This document shows positions 9,911-18,718 of a stretch of 51,627 bases of DNA, one piece after another. A model generated the notes under the pieces. That model searched no databases. It saw only the letters and a program-made list of their open reading frames with translations, and was not told where the DNA came from. Numbering within the stretch: position 1 is the stretch's first letter; the number at the start of each line of letters is the position of its first letter. Source of the DNA: Endotrypanum monterogeii (lineage: Eukaryota; Euglenozoa; Kinetoplastea; Trypanosomatida; Trypanosomatidae); NCBI GenBank assembly GCA_000333855.2, contig CM007330.1, positions 65,239 to 116,865 of the forward strand. Reading direction: 5' to 3'. The position numbers and the translations under genes are program-made.

Positions 9911-11324
9911 ATTCTCCACGTTAAGCCGAACCAAGATATGGTTTCACCATGCCCATGGCTATTTCAGAATCTCCCTTATCCTCTTCGAAGAGAGATTTTG
10001 AACCTTTAGGCTGCCTCAAAAAAAACAGAAAACATAAAAGCTTGCAAAAACCGCCACCGCAATGGCAGACCCCTGTTTAACCACGGAACAGCCTCTTTAC
10101 AGCCCCCCAGTCCACCAGAGATTCTGGAACATCTGCGCGAAGCCGGAAAGCGTGACAGAAACCAGCCAGCCCCACGCCGACCCCCCAAACCACACCAAGC
10201 CCAGGGGGATGGAAGAGAACACCCACCCCCCAACGACGAATCGCGGACTACCCCAACGCAGAAACACACCACACGAGCTTTGAAGTATATATTAGTCAAA
10301 AAACGATTGAAAATTCAAGTCCAAAAAAAACCCTGACTGTTTTTGACACCCCGCCATTTCACCACCCAAACAAAGCTCCTCCGCTCGCAAAAACCCCTTC
10401 CCCCCAAAAAAAAACGATCGGCAGGGATAAAAGGAAGGTGGACGCGTTTTCAGAGAAGGCAAACTTATATCCGGCTTTCTGGTTTCTTTGCGGGCCCCTG
10501 AAAACCCACCTTTGTTGGTTACATCACAAATGTAATAAAAGAGCTACTTGTTTATGGCGTTGCCAATTTGCTGTAAGGGTTTTCACTACATCATGGGAGG
10601 GATAGACCCACTCTTTTGTTATTTCACAATTGCCAATGCAAGAGCGGAAAATTATCCTGGGTGGTCGAATGCAGGGTATGCTTTGTTTCGCAATTCCCAA
10701 TCTCCAAGTCAAAAGGCGCAGAAAGCGGAGCACTTTGTAGTGCTTGTAGGCCGGCGCTTTCCACAACAACGCGTCGCCAGTTCAGAGAAAAATGTAAATG
10801 CTTCTCTCTTGTATTATTCCGGAAAAAAAAGTTGTATGGCTTTCAATGAGCCTGTCTCACTTTCACTCCCATAGAAGATGGTGCGGTTTAAAAGGCCAAC
10901 TGAAGTAGAGAATAAAGTTACTAAGTTGCTATCACTACCTATGCATATTGGGGGCAAACAAAGACCACACATGCACCCAAATAAGTATGACTTCGAAAAA
11001 CTGGAGGGACCACCCGCACACAAAGCATCGCACCTGGTTAATTTGTAGTTTCCAACAGCTGTACTAGCAAGCGGCTTGCCGGCTCCACCAGGAAGTTTTT
11101 TAAAATCCCTGACCAAAAAGAGCTGCAACAACAGAAAACCTTCTCGAATTCTGCTGCCGATGACAAAATTCATAACCAGACCGGTGTTTTCGCCTTGGGG
11201 TGGTCCAGGCCTTCTCGGCTCCTTCGTGGTGGGCTGGTGTGTGTTGGGTTTTCTGGCCGTGTGCCTGGTAGCTGTTGCGCTTGCCCCCTACCAAGAGTAG
11301 GGGGCCGGCGCGGACGGGGGCGAT

Positions 11325-11833
11325 TCGCCAACGCAAAGCGCATTACACGCAAGAAGGGAGCCGGAGACAGGGACCCCATACCCCGCAGAGTGGGGTTTCA
11401 TCCCCGGGCGGCGACGGCCTATGGGTAGCACACGTTAGTCCACTCACGGCGTTCCTTCTCTTTACGGGACTGGGGTGTTGTTTTCCGTCTCTGGCCGCCT
11501 GCCTGAAAGATGCGGTTCTTTTTCCCGCGCGGTACCGTACCAACGCCTACAAATTTGTTTTCAAGATGGTTGAAGAAAATGGTGAAGAATATGCCTCGTT
11601 AGATGGCATGATTGTGGATATCTCTTTCGAGGACGCGGAAGCACAGAAATGTTGAAAGCTGGCCCGATGCGGTGAACCCCTTTGAGGCGATCACCGATGT
11701 TTACTTTCAACAGCGGCACGGCAACAGCTGTGTGCCATGGGGCTTTTCGCGATCCAGTGGGGGATACGGGCCGCTTGCGGGGGGAAGGGGGGGGGACCCC
11801 CGCGGTTTTGCCCCCGTTCCCCCCCTGTGTGTC
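11325..11833. repeat. Direct duplicate unit, copy 1 (509 bp)
   Basis: Begins TCGCCAACGCAAAGCG and runs exactly to the N gap. It matches copy 2 (11844-12351) end to end, with five substitutions and one base less in a G run. Both copies share the plus-strand peptide ending FEDAEAQKC. Confidence 0.9.
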
Positions 11834-11843
11834 NNNNNNNNNN
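11834..11843. other. Assembly gap (10 N)
   Basis: Ten N lie exactly at the boundary between two near-identical 0.5 kb copies. Ten is a conventional filler length, so the true distance is unknown and may be negative (overlap). Confidence 0.95.
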
Positions 11844-12351
11844 TCGCCAACGCAAAGCGCATTACACGCAAGAAGGGAGCCGGAGACAGGGACCCCATAC
11901 CCCGCAGAGTGGGGTTTCATCCCCGGGCGGCGACGGGCTATGGGTAGCACACGTTAGTCCACTCACGGCGGTCCTTCTCTTTACGGGACTGGGGTGTTGT
12001 TTTCCGTCTCTGGCCGCCTGCCTGAAAGATGCGGTTCTTTTTCCCGCGCGGTACCGTACCAACGCCTACAAATTTGTTTTCAAGATGGTTGAAGAAAATG
12101 GTGAAGAATATGCCTCGTTAGATGGCATGATTGTGGATATCTCTTTCGAGGACGCGGAAGCACAGAAATGTTGAAAGCTGGCCCGATGCGGTGAACCCCT
12201 TTGTGGCGATCACCGATGTTTACTTTCAACAGCGGCACGGCAACGGCTGTGTGCCATGGGGCTTTTCGCGATCCAATGGGGGATACGGGCCGCTTGCGGG
12301 GGGAAGGGGGGGGACCCCCGCGGTTTTGCCCCCGTTCCCCCCCTGTGTGTC
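11844..12351. repeat. Direct duplicate unit, copy 2 (508 bp)
   Basis: Starts at the first base after the N gap with the same sequence as copy 1 and ends CCTGTGTGTC, where copy 1 is cut by the gap. After 12351 the sequence continues without a match. Differences from copy 1 fall near 11938, 11971, 12204, 12245 and 12277, plus a G8 versus G9 run. Confidence 0.9.
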
Positions 12352-15128
12352 TTGTTCTCCTGTCTTCGGGCCGTTGCCTGGGGCGTTTGCGTGTCGGCAT
12401 GGGGTTTCGGACGCGGCTCTGGTGTACGCGCGCTCCTGGGCTGGCTTTGGGGTGTTGGCGTTTCCTGCCGACAGGAAATTCCGGAAAGCAGCCGTTTTGG
12501 TTTGGGAAGGGGTAGGAAGCGGCTGTGTAATTTCGTGGATTCACCACTTCGCAAGAAGCAGAAATGCCACTTACGGCGGGGATGGGTTGTGGGATTCTGT
12601 GCGTCGTCCCCGTCGAACCCCAGGGTGCGGCAAGTTCCCCCACGCTCGAAACCACTACGCGAAATTTTTGAATACAGAGTAGCCGAGATCAACCACAAAT
12701 AAATTCGGTTCCAAACGACACCTGTTATTCTGGTTTCGATGCACTCAGCTAACTCCTAGAGGATTCACCGGAACCCATGCCGATAATCTGGAACACCCGG
12801 TGCGGGTTTGATGTATGGACAGGGGGTTCGAGACCACAGCATAAGCCGGTAACGTGTCCAAATAGTTGGCACTCTGCTTTGTTAGGTCCCCCGGGTTCTC
12901 CTGCGGTTTCTCTTGACGGGGGAAAGGCTTTTTGTCGAAAGGATTTGGCCACGTTAGGGGTGAATCATTTGCTTGCGGTGCATGTGTTCCACTTTTCCTA
13001 CTTTGTAGCGTCCTGAAAGCAATCTTGATTCCAGGATTTTGGAAGGTGCCGGGGCGGTTGCAGATCATCAATGCGTATATCAATATATATGTAAGAAGTA
13101 ACAGATTGTGATTTGGGAGGTTTATGTGTATTCGCATATGTTCCTCTTGCGGTGCGTGTGCTGGGGGTGGCTCTTCTAGTAGGGTCGGCGGGATCGCCGT
13201 GGCGCGCCCACACCAGTCCCCCCTCGCAACCAAATAAGGCAATGTCGGGTTTTGCGCGTGCTAATATGTGTGGCATAGGGCTAGTTTTTTGGGTATTTCC
13301 AGTGGTTCTGTCATGCCCCTTGGCGAACATTTTCCTTTGTGGGCGTTTCTTTTGAGGCGGGTGTTCGTGGTTTCGCCGGCGCCTTTCCGGGAAGGGCTTC
13401 GGTCCATAAATAACGCTAGATCGAGATATTCGAGAGAGGAAGAATTTCGTTTTTATGATAGGGAGTGAAAAGTGATGGGGAAGCTTAATTGTTGTATCTT
13501 TTGTAAGAGTGCGGGGCTGTGCCCCGGATTGGCTTGAAGTCTCTAACCGATAGTCGTGAAACTGCGATTACCGGGTCGGGGTGAGCGTTTTAGTTTGGCG
13601 CCAAATCTTCGAAGAGCCCCAAATGGTTAGACATAGGCAAGCCAACTGAAGTACTGTTTTCTGGTAAAGTTATAAACTCTTCGACCAAGTAAATAAAATG
13701 TGTGGCAGAATGGATTCTAGATTATACGGTACGGGCGTGGCCGCGCGGGCGGCAAGGGGTGGGGGTGCAGGGGAAGGCGAGGATGTGAATAAAAAAACTA
13801 AATTTTCTTGTTTGAACTAATGCTCGTAAGTAAAACGATGCGACAGCATTATAGTTCTCAGTGAATCCTGTGGTGGAGATGTTTCAAATGCCCCCGCTTC
13901 CCGCTTGCGTGTTCTGGTAGTCGGGTAAGCCTGGCGAAGGGCTTTGGGAATTCAGCGATCGGTGTGTCTTTGGTTTTTGCGAAATGCATAAGTTTTCCCG
14001 TTGCCGCTGGGGGCGATGGGGCTAATTTTTTTCCCCCAGAGTATTGCACATGCCGTTCTTTCCGCATGTTTCAGTTTTTTTCATTTTACAGTGTTGCCAA
14101 TGGAACCGCGGTTATACTCTCTTAATCAGGTACTTTCTTCGGGTTCGCTTTTGGGTTTGCCCCCTGTTCATTGCAAAGTGCATATTTTTACTCCAGCCCC
14201 AACTGTTACATCAAGTTCTCGGCGGTTTGCTTTCACTGTTCCTCCCGAATGTCTGTTTACTTTCTGTGGGTTATTTGCTTTGTGCGCTCTGATGCGGGGA
14301 GTGGGGGTATTTGCATTTCTTAAAAAACTTCCTCTGATGTCTGAAAAATGGAAGTCGGGGTTGGCCAGGGGGTTTTCTAACCGGTGAGGCACTGGGTGTG
14401 CTCTTGGTTCTGTTTGTGTCTGGTGTGTGGCGTCTTTTGGGCAGTGCGGATCTCCTGCCGGTTGGATCGCCACGGTCACATGTCTCTTTTTGCGGTTCCC
14501 AGCTAGAACGCGCATCGCATGACATTGTCTCGCCACTCGCCTGAATTGGCTGCGGCGGGGCCTAGTGTTCTTCGGGGAGATGGGGTGGGTGTTCTGCGGT
14601 GCGCCCCCTGGCATGGGGGACCCTTTGCATAATAACCCCCCATCCCGCCCCGGGTGGCTCGTCTGTGGGGGTTGTGTTGTTTTCTATCCCTGCTCGTGGT
14701 CTCGGGCTGGCTGCGGCACGGTGTAAAAACTATGCTCGCCCTCGTGTGCGCCGCTGGTTCCGCCCGCGGCGGTCCCTGGGGGTGGGGTGGCGGCCCGCGA
14801 TGGCCGGGGCGGAGGATGGTTGGGGGGGGGGGGGACGTGTTTGTGCGGGTGTCTAGGGTCGGCTCGCTGCGTCGGGATGGTGTGTGTGTGTGCGGGGGCC
14901 GGGGCGATATGCCGGGCGGCCCGCCGCGCCGGGCATTCGCGGGGGCACGCGCCGCCGCCTATTTCGAGGAGGCGGACCGCCGCCACCATACTTTTTTAAA
15001 AACCAAGGATTCACTTATTTGCTTCAAGAAAAGGACAGGGGATCATTATTTTCGGCACGAACACGCACACCTCCCGAGGCAGTGGTGTTCTGGTTCCCCC
15101 GTGGGCGTGGGGAGGGGAATTCTTGATC

Positions 15129-16607
15129 TCAGTGCCGCTCTGCTTTGTCGATTGGTCCCACGGCTGCGGCGACAAGCTCCTCTGTCCGCTTATCAAATTC
15201 GCGCACGACAACCTCGTCGAGCTTTCCACCCGACGCGGAGGCCTGGAGAGTCGCGTAGGTCTGCCGTAGCCGAGGGAGGTTATCTGCTGCTCGAAGCTGC
15301 GCCACTTGCCTGTATCGCTGGAAGAGTGCGGACGGCCGTGCGTCGCACTTGTGCTTCTTGCAAAGGTCAGGCAGGCGCGTTGCGTCCATGCCAGGAAAAA
15401 ACTGGAGCCCCGTGATGCGTTGCAGACGCTCTATCGGCACCTGGTACGCGGTGAGGGGCAACTGTTCTGTGATCGGTCCGTTGGGCATCATAAACGCAGC
15501 CGCCGAATACGACCGGCCGCCGTCTTCCTCGGCCAGGAAAACCTTGAACAGATGGTTCGGCACGGCGACGAGTGTGCCACGAGTAGGGTTGCCGGTGAGC
15601 TCGTACGTAATCATGGACTTGACAGGTGCTGCGGCCTTCCACGGCACCGCGCTTGCGTCCGCTGGGGAGAACGGCACGTGGACTTCGGTGCCATCCGGAC
15701 GATACTCAACACGCATGGGTCGGGGAACGAAGGCGGGCCCGGTCACCACGTACAGCTTGCCCCCGCTCCCGTTGCCGCCTGCCTCGGCGATATTCTCTGC
15801 TGGGGGACTGGCGCCGCGTCGCTTACTGCGAGCGGATTGCTGCTGCCCAACGCTCACCTCCTTACTCAGCTTGCGAGTTAGGCTTTCCAGCCGTAGCCAA
15901 TCTACCGCGTTCAATGTCATGTCCTGAGGGACAATGTTCGCGTTCATGTTGAAGGTTGCGTCCATCTCTGCCTGCGAGGATTTGTGCAGCTGCGCCGCGG
16001 CCAGGTGACCGCGACTCATGCCGCGTGACGTGTAGCTGTCGGGTCCGACGCGGAAGGCTGCGGGAACCGTGTCGTCGGCGTAGAAGACGCTGGAGTTGCG
16101 TGATACTTCGACACTGCCGCGGCTGTCGTCACGCCCCTCCTCCTCTTCACCCTGCGCAGCGTTGTCCCCGTTCGTTGACGCTGCTGGGGACGAAGGGGGT
16201 CGGTGCCCGCTGCGTAGTTTACGATAGTCAACGACTTCCATTACCCAGTTCGGGATGCGTCGCTCGTAGTTGAGGCTGGCCAGGTAGCCGCCGTAGCACC
16301 GAACCTCGGCTGTGGATGGCAGCCCATGGATCGCTGTCTCGTTGCACTGCTGCAGAAAGTCGGCGGCAAGAGTGGAGGTGTGTGTTGGTGGTGTGCTCGG
16401 CGGCAGGACCACGGGGAAACCCAGGGAGGCATCACTGCTCACTGTCGGCGTTGTTGTGACGCCCGTCGGAACCAAGGAGCGTTCGGTATGCACCACGAGT
16501 TGGGTGCGCTTGCTGGCTTGCGAGCCGTAGGTCCAGTAGGCTGCGACGCTGAACAGAGCTACAGAGGCAGCCCCGAACAACCGGCCGATCACCGTGCTGG
16601 TGCTCAT
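15129..16607 (-). CDS. Endonuclease G-like DNA/RNA non-specific nuclease
   Basis: A 492-residue nuclease of the beta-beta-alpha-metal family, expected in the mitochondrial intermembrane space and associated with DNA degradation during cell death. An N-terminal hydrophobic segment (residues about 8-25) can serve as mitochondrial anchor or signal. The catalytic domain starts with CYGGYLASLNYERRIPNWVMEVV (104-126), then the active-site motif SRGHLAAA with His201, and the metal-binding stretch FNMNANIVPQDMTLNAVDWLRLE. The C-terminal half has LVAVPNHLFKVFLAEE and SAAAFMMPN, as in EndoG, and FFPGMD. The usual DRGH is SRGH here. Low-complexity acidic and basic insertions near residues 135-165 and 250-290 make it longer than animal EndoG (about 300 residues). 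The ATG at 16607 is the first in frame. Confidence 0.9.
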   Translation of the reverse strand: MSTSTVIGRLFGAASVALFSVAAYWTYGSQASKRTQLVVHTERSLVPTGVTTTPTVSSDASLGFPVVLPPSTPPTHTSTLAADFLQQCNETAIHGLPSTAEVRCYGGYLASLNYERRIPNWVMEVVDYRKLRSGHRPPSSPAASTNGDNAAQGEEEEGRDDSRGSVEVSRNSSVFYADDTVPAAFRVGPDSYTSRGMSRGHLAAAQLHKSSQAEMDATFNMNANIVPQDMTLNAVDWLRLESLTRKLSKEVSVGQQQSARSKRRGASPPAENIAEAGGNGSGGKLYVVTGPAFVPRPMRVEYRPDGTEVHVPFSPADASAVPWKAAAPVKSMITYELTGNPTRGTLVAVPNHLFKVFLAEEDGGRSYSAAAFMMPNGPITEQLPLTAYQVPIERLQRITGLQFFPGMDATRLPDLCKKHKCDARPSALFQRYRQVAQLRAADNLPRLRQTYATLQASASGGKLDEVVVREFDKRTEELVAAAVGPIDKAERH

Positions 16608-16640
16608 GCCCTACTGTTTAGTCTCCCCTATTGTTTTTCC

Positions 16641-16666
16641 TGTGTGTGTGTGTGTGTGTGTGTGTG
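16641..16666. repeat. (TG)13 microsatellite
   Basis: Uninterrupted dinucleotide repeat about 35 bases upstream of the endonuclease G start codon. Confidence 0.95.
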
Positions 16667-17480
16667 AGGTCACCGACGCGCGGCGTTGAAAAGGCAGCAG
16701 TGTAGTCGACGTGTACGCATGATTGTTAGGGACAGTGAACAGAGAAAAAGGATCCGATATCACGAGGTTACACCAACTTGGGTAACAGAGCAGCGACAGC
16801 GGTGCACGACCGCATGCCAGAAAAAAAAAAAGACGGAAGTGCGGCTTTTCCCGGCCACTGGTTTAGACCACAGTATTGAAGGGAGGAGGCGGAAGGCTGT
16901 GCGGCCTACGCAGGGCCTCGCCTTTGTTTTTTCACCGACACGCACCGGCCACAGCGCGAGAGAGACCTCCCCTCCCTCCCTCCTCCTCCTCAAATGGCCG
17001 AGGAGCCCCAGTCCCGTACCTCTCACTCCGTCTTCTGTCTTCGCCGCGTATTGGCAAATTGTTGCGATTCTACAACCCATCATTATATATATGTGTATAT
17101 ATACATATACACATAATAATTATTTTGGATTTCTTTGATCGTACCGATGGTGAACTCATACACTTGCACCCACCCACCCACCATCAGAGCGCCTTGACAG
17201 ACTCACTGCACGGCGGTGGGGGTGGGCGTGCGTCCCTTCTTGCCACGCCTCTACGCACAAAACCTCATGCTGTGGACCAGAGGAGAAGCGAGACACATAA
17301 TCGATACAGAACGGTGGGAACCGGGGTGCGGCAATGGAACCCATACACTCACTCTTCAAAAGGTGAGTGATACACGCAGACAGACACACCCATCCACTCA
17401 TCTACCTTCTCGTACGCACACACGCTAGGAACGGATGGGGAGGGGGGAGGAGAATATACTGATGTTCTCTTCGATATTCA

Positions 17481-17500
17481 ATATATATATATATATATAT
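17481..17500. repeat. (AT)10 microsatellite
   Basis: Uninterrupted dinucleotide repeat in the spacer between the nuclease and the first NHL-like gene. Confidence 0.95.
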
Positions 17501-17712
17501 TTCTTCTAAGTTGATGGGGAGGGGCCAGACCTTTTATTTTGTTTTTTCCCGTCCGCCTTTTCAATCACATGTTCAGCATACGGTGGGTGGGTGGGGGAGG
17601 GGAGGGGAGGAGAGAGCAGCAACAGGAAAAGGCACGTCGTGGGAAATGGAGGGAGGGGGCGCACAGGACTGGCCACACGGCATTCCTCCCCCCCCCGTCC
17701 CCGCTCCCATAC

Positions 17713-17716
<4 letters not shown>

Positions 17717-17753
<37 letters not shown>
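17717..17753. repeat. (AC)18 microsatellite
   Basis: Uninterrupted dinucleotide repeat. A (TG)11 tract follows about 150 bases away at 17901-17923. Confidence 0.95.
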
Positions 17754-17756
<3 letters not shown>

Positions 17757-18676
17757 TAAAAAAGAAAAAACGGCGGTGGATTGGTGAGGAGGATAACAAA
17801 AAAAGGGGGAAGAGGTCGCCATCTTCCTCTCCCTCACTTCTGCATGGATGTTTTTTGTTTTGTTTTTCTATAGTGCCCTGATACTAAATAGTATACATTT
17901 GTGTGTGTGTGTGTGTGTGTGTGCATGTGCATGCATGTACCGTTAATGTTTGACCTCTATCGACACAGAGTGGCCAATTTACTGTCGAACCAACTGTACA
18001 CACCCAACACACACACCCAACACAAATCAAATCAAAACAATCTCAGGTCAGAAAAGGGCGGGGCAGAGAGAGGAGGGGAGGGGAGGGGAGGGGGGCAGCT
18101 AGACGTTCACCAAAGATCAATTGGAGAAAATAATGATGCATACAAAAGAAAAACCTAAGGAAGGGAGAAAGCTGCTAAAGGCAAACAATGTACACTCGTT
18201 GAGAGGGAAAGGAGGGGGCAGTGTGTGTATCATGTGTGTATGTGCATGTATGCTACATTTCATGCATCGATAAACATCGAAAGGAACCTTTTCTGCACAC
18301 TTGGTGGTGTACAAAGATGTACGCTTCTACCGCCATATACGTTACCCAATTTTTTTTTTTTGTACCCCTCCCTTTCCCCTTTGGAGTGACTGCTTCGCGC
18401 GCAAGATTTACCATGTCTGCGAAATGAGCCAGAACAGTGTATACACACCGACAGGATTGAGTGAGCAAGGCACACACACGCACGCATCGATATCCAGTGC
18501 CTCCTCAATAGTCTAATAAAGCAACGCAAAGAAAAAAAAAAGGAAACGGAGGAAGAGGGAACACCAAAGACCCAAAAGACAACAACAACACCACACATCA
18601 CACATCACCGCCCCCCCCCCCCAAAAAAAAAAAAAATAAGGGAGTGGGGGAGGGGTGGGCGTATGCGCACCAAACG

Positions 18677-18697
18677 ATATATATATATATATATATA
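18677..18697. repeat. (AT)n microsatellite
   Basis: Uninterrupted dinucleotide tract 22 bases beyond the stop codon of the 763-residue membrane protein, so within its predicted 3' UTR. Confidence 0.95.
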
Positions 18698-18718
18698 CCC
18701 TAGATGTATAGCTCACGC

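Larger units (their letters stand above)
8503..15128. other. 6.6 kb segment without a supportable gene
   Basis: No protein or RNA gene that I can recognise. The part at 8.5-9.2 kb looks like ordinary AT-rich spacer. From about 9.2 to 10.5 kb the plus strand is rich in A and C with long A and C runs. From about 11.2 to 15.0 kb it is rich in G and T, so the skew reverses near 11.17 kb. An N10 gap with flanking duplication lies in the middle (separate entries). Reading frames are short, on both strands, and differ in composition from the flanking genes. Candidate explanations are a centromere-like or origin region, an eroded insertion, or a wrong join. I cannot choose among them from the sequence alone. 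Confidence 0.55.
16608..18718. other. Intergenic spacer, 2.1 kb
   Basis: No gene is seen. It contains several microsatellites (listed separately) and G/A-rich plus-strand tracts, meaning polypyrimidine on the transcribed strand. A possible acceptor AG for the nuclease gene is at 16640-16641, right after a (CA)n tract on the minus strand. Confidence 0.5.

Noticed and set aside
12822..12836. tRNA-like T-loop motif (GGGGGTTCGAGACCA)
   Set aside because: The five-base T stem does not pair and no anticodon arm or acceptor stem fits around it.
10895..13653. 13-base direct match GCCAACTGAAGTA at 10895-10907 and 13641-13653
   Set aside because: Flanks do not align well, and one such match is expected by chance in a region of this size.
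8503..15128. Retrotransposon or tyrosine-recombinase element in the gene-free island
   Set aside because: No reverse-transcriptase YxDD or F/LADD motif, no integrase or recombinase motif, no long terminal repeat and no clear target-site duplication could be found by eye.
14654..15415. 253-residue plus-strand frame overlapping the end of the endonuclease G gene
   Set aside because: Half of it is antisense to a well-supported gene and the rest is G/T-rich sequence giving Gly/Arg/Cys-rich translation. No domain is visible.
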